In this document: one piece after another, positions 37,470 to 40,184 of the stretch
Layout of the letters: the number at the start of each line of letters is the position of its first letter
How positions within the stretch are numbered: position 1 is the first letter of the stretch
Assembly (NCBI GenBank): GCA_902776455.1
Contig: CACYQI010000017.1
Span: 1-40,184, forward strand
Direction: 5' to 3'
DNA from: an uncultured Bacteroidales bacterium
Lineage (GTDB): Bacteria > Bacteroidota > Bacteroidia > Bacteroidales > Bacteroidaceae
DNA: 40,184 nt
The notes under the pieces: generated by a model
Told to the model about the DNA's origin: nothing
The model's database searches: none
The model's input: the letters and a program-made list of their open reading frames with translations, nothing else
Made by a program: the position numbers and the translations under genes

Positions 37470-38114
37470 GTGAGAAAACATTTTAGTAACGATTGGGTGT
37501 GCCGCAGCACGCCCGACAGGGGCGTCGTCCATCTGGAAGCCCGTCTGTTGAGAAACATCGTGGAGAAAGGCGTGCGCATCATACGCTCCGCTTCCTCCTG
37601 CGCCTGCAAGGCTCAGAAAGCCATCACGCTGGGCGACCTCTGCACGGAAGCAGGCCACCCCATGTGGGCCATGAAGGTGTGGAAGTTCACGCTTGGAGAG
37701 ATTCACGAGAAGGACTGGAACGACTGGATCGACGTAACGTTTCGTCCTGAGTATGTGCGACTTGGGGATGTCATCTCCGACGGCAACTGCGAGGTCATCG
37801 GGCGGCGAATCGACGACGTGGAACGGCGCTTGGGACTCTCCGATGCACGCGGCAGGGACAGTTGGGAGTACCGGGCAGGCGACGGATGGTACGACATGCT
37901 CCGCTTCGAGAAGTACGACTACGACTGGCCGAGCGAGCGTGAAGACTTTATCCGCGAGCGCGACGAAGCCATCGAGGCGTGGCAGAGAGAACAGCTCTTC
38001 CGCGAGGCTCAGACCGAGCATGCAGCCCAGCCGCAGGACTTCTTCAGCTATTGGAACGGCCGCGGAGAGTTCTCGCCCGCCGACCTCCGTGGCAAAATCG
38101 ACGACTGGGACTGA
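37470..38114 (+). CDS. Hypothetical protein, Trp/Asp/Arg-rich
   Basis: 214 residues, starting at GTG (no in-frame ATG nearby). Rich in charged and aromatic residues (MKVWKFTLGEIHEKDWNDWI, EYDMLRFEKYDYDW-like segment, EAIEAWQREQLFREAQ). No signal peptide or membrane helix. Two cysteines occur close together in SASSCACKAQKA. I do not recognise the family. An open frame on the other strand over the same DNA is its shadow: this frame has the promoter-like box and structured leader. It could be a conserved Prevotella protein of unknown role. Confidence 0.6.
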   Translation: MRKHFSNDWVCRSTPDRGVVHLEARLLRNIVEKGVRIIRSASSCACKAQKAITLGDLCTEAGHPMWAMKVWKFTLGEIHEKDWNDWIDVTFRPEYVRLGDVISDGNCEVIGRRIDDVERRLGLSDARGRDSWEYRAGDGWYDMLRFEKYDYDWPSEREDFIRERDEAIEAWQREQLFREAQTEHAAQPQDFFSYWNGRGEFSPADLRGKIDDWD

Positions 38115-38330
38115 CATCCCCCCTTCCCCTCCTCGCAGAAGGAAGCCGCGTTCAAGCTTCCTTTTCCCTCCTTTCCGCGTAAAGATGCCCCGCGTACAAG
38201 CTTCCTTTCCCCTCCCCTCTGAGGGGAGGGGTTAGGGGTGGGGTAGCGGCCTTTGCTTATCTCCCTTGTTTTCAAGGAATGAGTCCCCACCCCCACCCCC
38301 TCCCCTTCGAGGGGAGGGGAGCAGGGGACA
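38115..38330. repeat. G-rich hairpin repeats between the hypothetical gene and the GH89 gene
   Basis: Copies at about 38120-38145 (partial), 38202-38245 (complete, CCCCTCTGAGGGGAGGGG) and 38283-38322 (inverted). They fill the space between two converging genes; 38331-38401 shows nothing further. Confidence 0.85.
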
Positions 38331-38401
38331 AAGCCTTGGGTATGCCATATCCCTTTGTCTGCTTGAGCGTTACGAGTGATGTTCAATAGTCTGCTGTTAC
38401 C

Positions 38402-40184
38402 TTACTTTATGTGCGCCCATTTGTTTTCGAAGTCCCAAATCTCGGCGTCGAACTTCATGGCACGCTCGCATTCTTCCTTCGTCTTGTCCTTGGGAATGCG
38501 AGGACCCTTCATGTTGACAAACGGCTCGCCAGCGTCGTAGGCCGCAAGGACTGCATCGAAGAACTTCTGCCAGCGGACTTTGTAGAAGGTCTCCACAAGG
38601 CCGTCCCAGTCCCGATTAGCGTAGTCCGTGAGCTGGTGCGAGTCGCCCCAGACGGTAATGATGGTGCGGGCGTTCATCTCGAAGTAGTCTTTCTCCGCTT
38701 CTGTCGTGCCCCAGGCTCGAGCGTCGCGTACCCAGTCGTCGAGTGAGAAGTCGTGACACTTCTTCAGCTCCACGATCATCTTGTCGCACATCCCCAGGAA
38801 CTCCTGCGAAGCCGCCACCATTTCGTCCCTGTTGCCTGCTTTGTAGGCATCGGAGAAGCGTTTCCTGACGGCCAGCGCCCTGTTGCGGATGGATTGACGA
38901 CGCGTGTTGGCGAGGTCGAACTTCAGGTAGTTGGACGAGCCTTCCACCTTCTCCAGGATGGCCAGCGCCTCGTCGAGATTCTTGATGTCGTAGCCTTTGC
39001 GGAGCTCTGTCGTCCAGTTCCATTCGCCTTCCAGATTGGGGTGTGCGTTGATGATGCCGGCGGCACCGGTACTCGTATGCGTGGTGCAGACCTTGTCCAC
39101 CATGGTGTGCCAGAAGGCCCGATAGTCGGCATCCACGCGTCCCAAGTGGCGGTCGGCGATGTTGTCGATATAGGCGTCGAAGCCGATGCCTGTGTCCCAA
39201 GCCTGAGCCAACAGCGCTTCGTAGATAGGCTCGTTGACGCCAAAGCCTTCGAGCGTAGAGCCGATGCCCACGAACTCCTGTCCGCCTTCCTTCTTCACGC
39301 CATTTAACAGCTTCGCATTGTGTTTGTAGTCGCCCTCTATCTCCGTCATTCCGCCGAAGTTGCCCAGGTAGCACCAGATGAATTTGTGTCCGTAGAAATG
39401 CTCCGTCATTCGCCATATCTCGGTGTAGTCGCACTCGTAGTCGAGCATAATCATCTTGCCTTGCGGAACGGCTGTGAGGTAGGCTTTGATGCGCTCCTGC
39501 GTCCAGGCTTTCTTGTTGCTGATGAAGAGCCACGCCATCTGCAGCCAGACAGCTTCAGGGTCCACGCTTGCCAAGGACTGATAGACGCCGGCAGAAATCT
39601 TTGCCAGCGAGTCAGGCTCCCATGATGGCGGCGAGACTTCGTTGAAGAGGTCAACGCCGTAGATGTGGTTCGTGCCGTACATCCTGGTCTGCTCCTCGAG
39701 GAAATCCTTCTGGATGCGGGCGAAGATGGGGTCCGACGGGTTGAGGTAGGTGCAACGGTACTTCTCGTCGAAGTTGCACCAACGGTTCACTTTCGAGGTT
39801 CTGATGCCTGGCACAGCCTGTTCCAGGTCAGAGGGGACGTGGCCGGCGAAGGCAGGAAGGACGGGCGTCATGTTCAGTTCGCGCTCTCGCTCAAGGATTT
39901 GCTTCTGCAACTCGGCCTGTCCGTCAATCCAGCTTTGCGGGAGCGGGCCTTGCCAGCGGTCGATGTTTATCATGCGTTGCCAAGGCAGATGGGCAGGACC
40001 TGTGAAGTAGGCGCGGATTTGCTCGTCGGTCAGGCCGTACTTGCGCCACACTTTCTGCCAAACGGCTTCCTGGCCCGTAATGGCGAGCGGCATGTTCACG
40101 CCGTTCAAGGCCATCCAGTCGATGAAGCGTTCCCATTGCGGCCACTTCCACCACGGCATGGTGTAGCCGAAAGTGCAGTAGTTG
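38402..40184 (-). CDS. Alpha-N-acetylglucosaminidase (GH89), N-terminus outside the window
   Basis: 594 codons are visible and the frame stays open to the window edge, so the signal peptide and first domain are missing. Matches to the GH89/NAGLU family: WERFIDWMALNGVNMPLAIT, AYFTGPAHLPWQRMINI, the acid/base glutamate in YGVDLFNEVSPPS and the nucleophile glutamate in IGSTLEGFGVNEPIYE. The C-terminal helical domain (EKVEGSSNYLKFDLANTRRQ onward) is also present. It removes terminal alpha-linked N-acetylglucosamine from host glycans, matching the secreted sulfatase encoded nearby. It ends AMKFDAEIWDFENKWAHIK. Confidence 0.95.
   Translation of the reverse strand, partial: NYCTFGYTMPWWKWPQWERFIDWMALNGVNMPLAITGQEAVWQKVWRKYGLTDEQIRAYFTGPAHLPWQRMINIDRWQGPLPQSWIDGQAELQKQILERERELNMTPVLPAFAGHVPSDLEQAVPGIRTSKVNRWCNFDEKYRCTYLNPSDPIFARIQKDFLEEQTRMYGTNHIYGVDLFNEVSPPSWEPDSLAKISAGVYQSLASVDPEAVWLQMAWLFISNKKAWTQERIKAYLTAVPQGKMIMLDYECDYTEIWRMTEHFYGHKFIWCYLGNFGGMTEIEGDYKHNAKLLNGVKKEGGQEFVGIGSTLEGFGVNEPIYEALLAQAWDTGIGFDAYIDNIADRHLGRVDADYRAFWHTMVDKVCTTHTSTGAAGIINAHPNLEGEWNWTTELRKGYDIKNLDEALAILEKVEGSSNYLKFDLANTRRQSIRNRALAVRKRFSDAYKAGNRDEMVAASQEFLGMCDKMIVELKKCHDFSLDDWVRDARAWGTTEAEKDYFEMNARTIITVWGDSHQLTDYANRDWDGLVETFYKVRWQKFFDAVLAAYDAGEPFVNMKGPRIPKDKTKEECERAMKFDAEIWDFENKWAHIK

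Noticed and set aside
37464-38117. 217-codon minus frame opposite the gene at 37470
   Set aside because: The plus frame has a promoter-like box, a structured leader and a more natural composition; still, this is the least certain strand choice in the window.

Overview
The window reads as a chromosomal segment of a Bacteroidetes bacterium, most likely a Prevotella-like member of the Bacteroidales. Many genes are preceded by the Bacteroidetes vegetative promoter (TTTG or CTTG about 19-20 bp upstream of TAnnTTTG). Several secreted products have the usual Bacteroidales architecture, including a YNLAGQRL...GLYIKDGKKFVK-type C-terminus and a DUF4353/Cthe_2159-like carbohydrate-binding protein. Intergenic DNA is full of the G-rich hairpin repeats common in this phylum. 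No tRNA, rRNA, insertion sequence or CRISPR array was seen.

Layout. 1-1680: repeat-rich DNA around a Bcp peroxiredoxin. 1681-4836: NfeD plus SPFH membrane pair, then a secreted protein followed by a membrane-tethered HTH protein. 4974-9767: gluQ and a polyprenyl diphosphate synthase on the minus strand, divergent from polA. 9887-13684: an accessory stretch with an AAA ATPase, a 361-bp element bounded by 16-bp inverted repeats, a low-GC cluster of small secreted proteins (cohesin-like and dockerin-like), a rod-shaped RNA resembling 6S RNA, and an ORF6N protein. 13762-18090: CPA2 antiporter, nadA and a TrmH-type methyltransferase; the nadA/TrmH divergent gap holds six DnaA-box-like sites and is a candidate oriC. 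18776-23806: coiled-coil protein, DacB-type penicillin-binding protein and a 949-residue carbohydrate-binding protein. 24380-29910: metF and metH, which together make methionine from 5,10-methylene-THF. 30121-36680: the suf Fe-S operon, read sufB, sulfatase, sufC, sufD, sufS. 37470-40184: an unknown protein behind a structured leader, and the 3' part of a GH89 alpha-N-acetylglucosaminidase.

Main observation. Several families of short repeats (G-rich hairpins; 22-bp units with a 10-bp palindrome; 9-bp arrays; 7- and 8-bp arrays, often as two complementary arms around a loop) lie not only between genes but in frame inside conserved housekeeping genes: gluQ, polA, dacB, metH (four places), sufS (two), sufB, a small secreted protein and a shortened membrane-protein gene. 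They also supply the stop codons of sufC and the NfeD gene. In polA the repeat lies where the proofreading exonuclease domain has been largely lost. This resembles the in-frame palindromic elements of Rickettsia, but with several unrelated repeat families in a free-living Bacteroidetes. The insertions are read directly from the sequence; their mobility, age and effect are inference.
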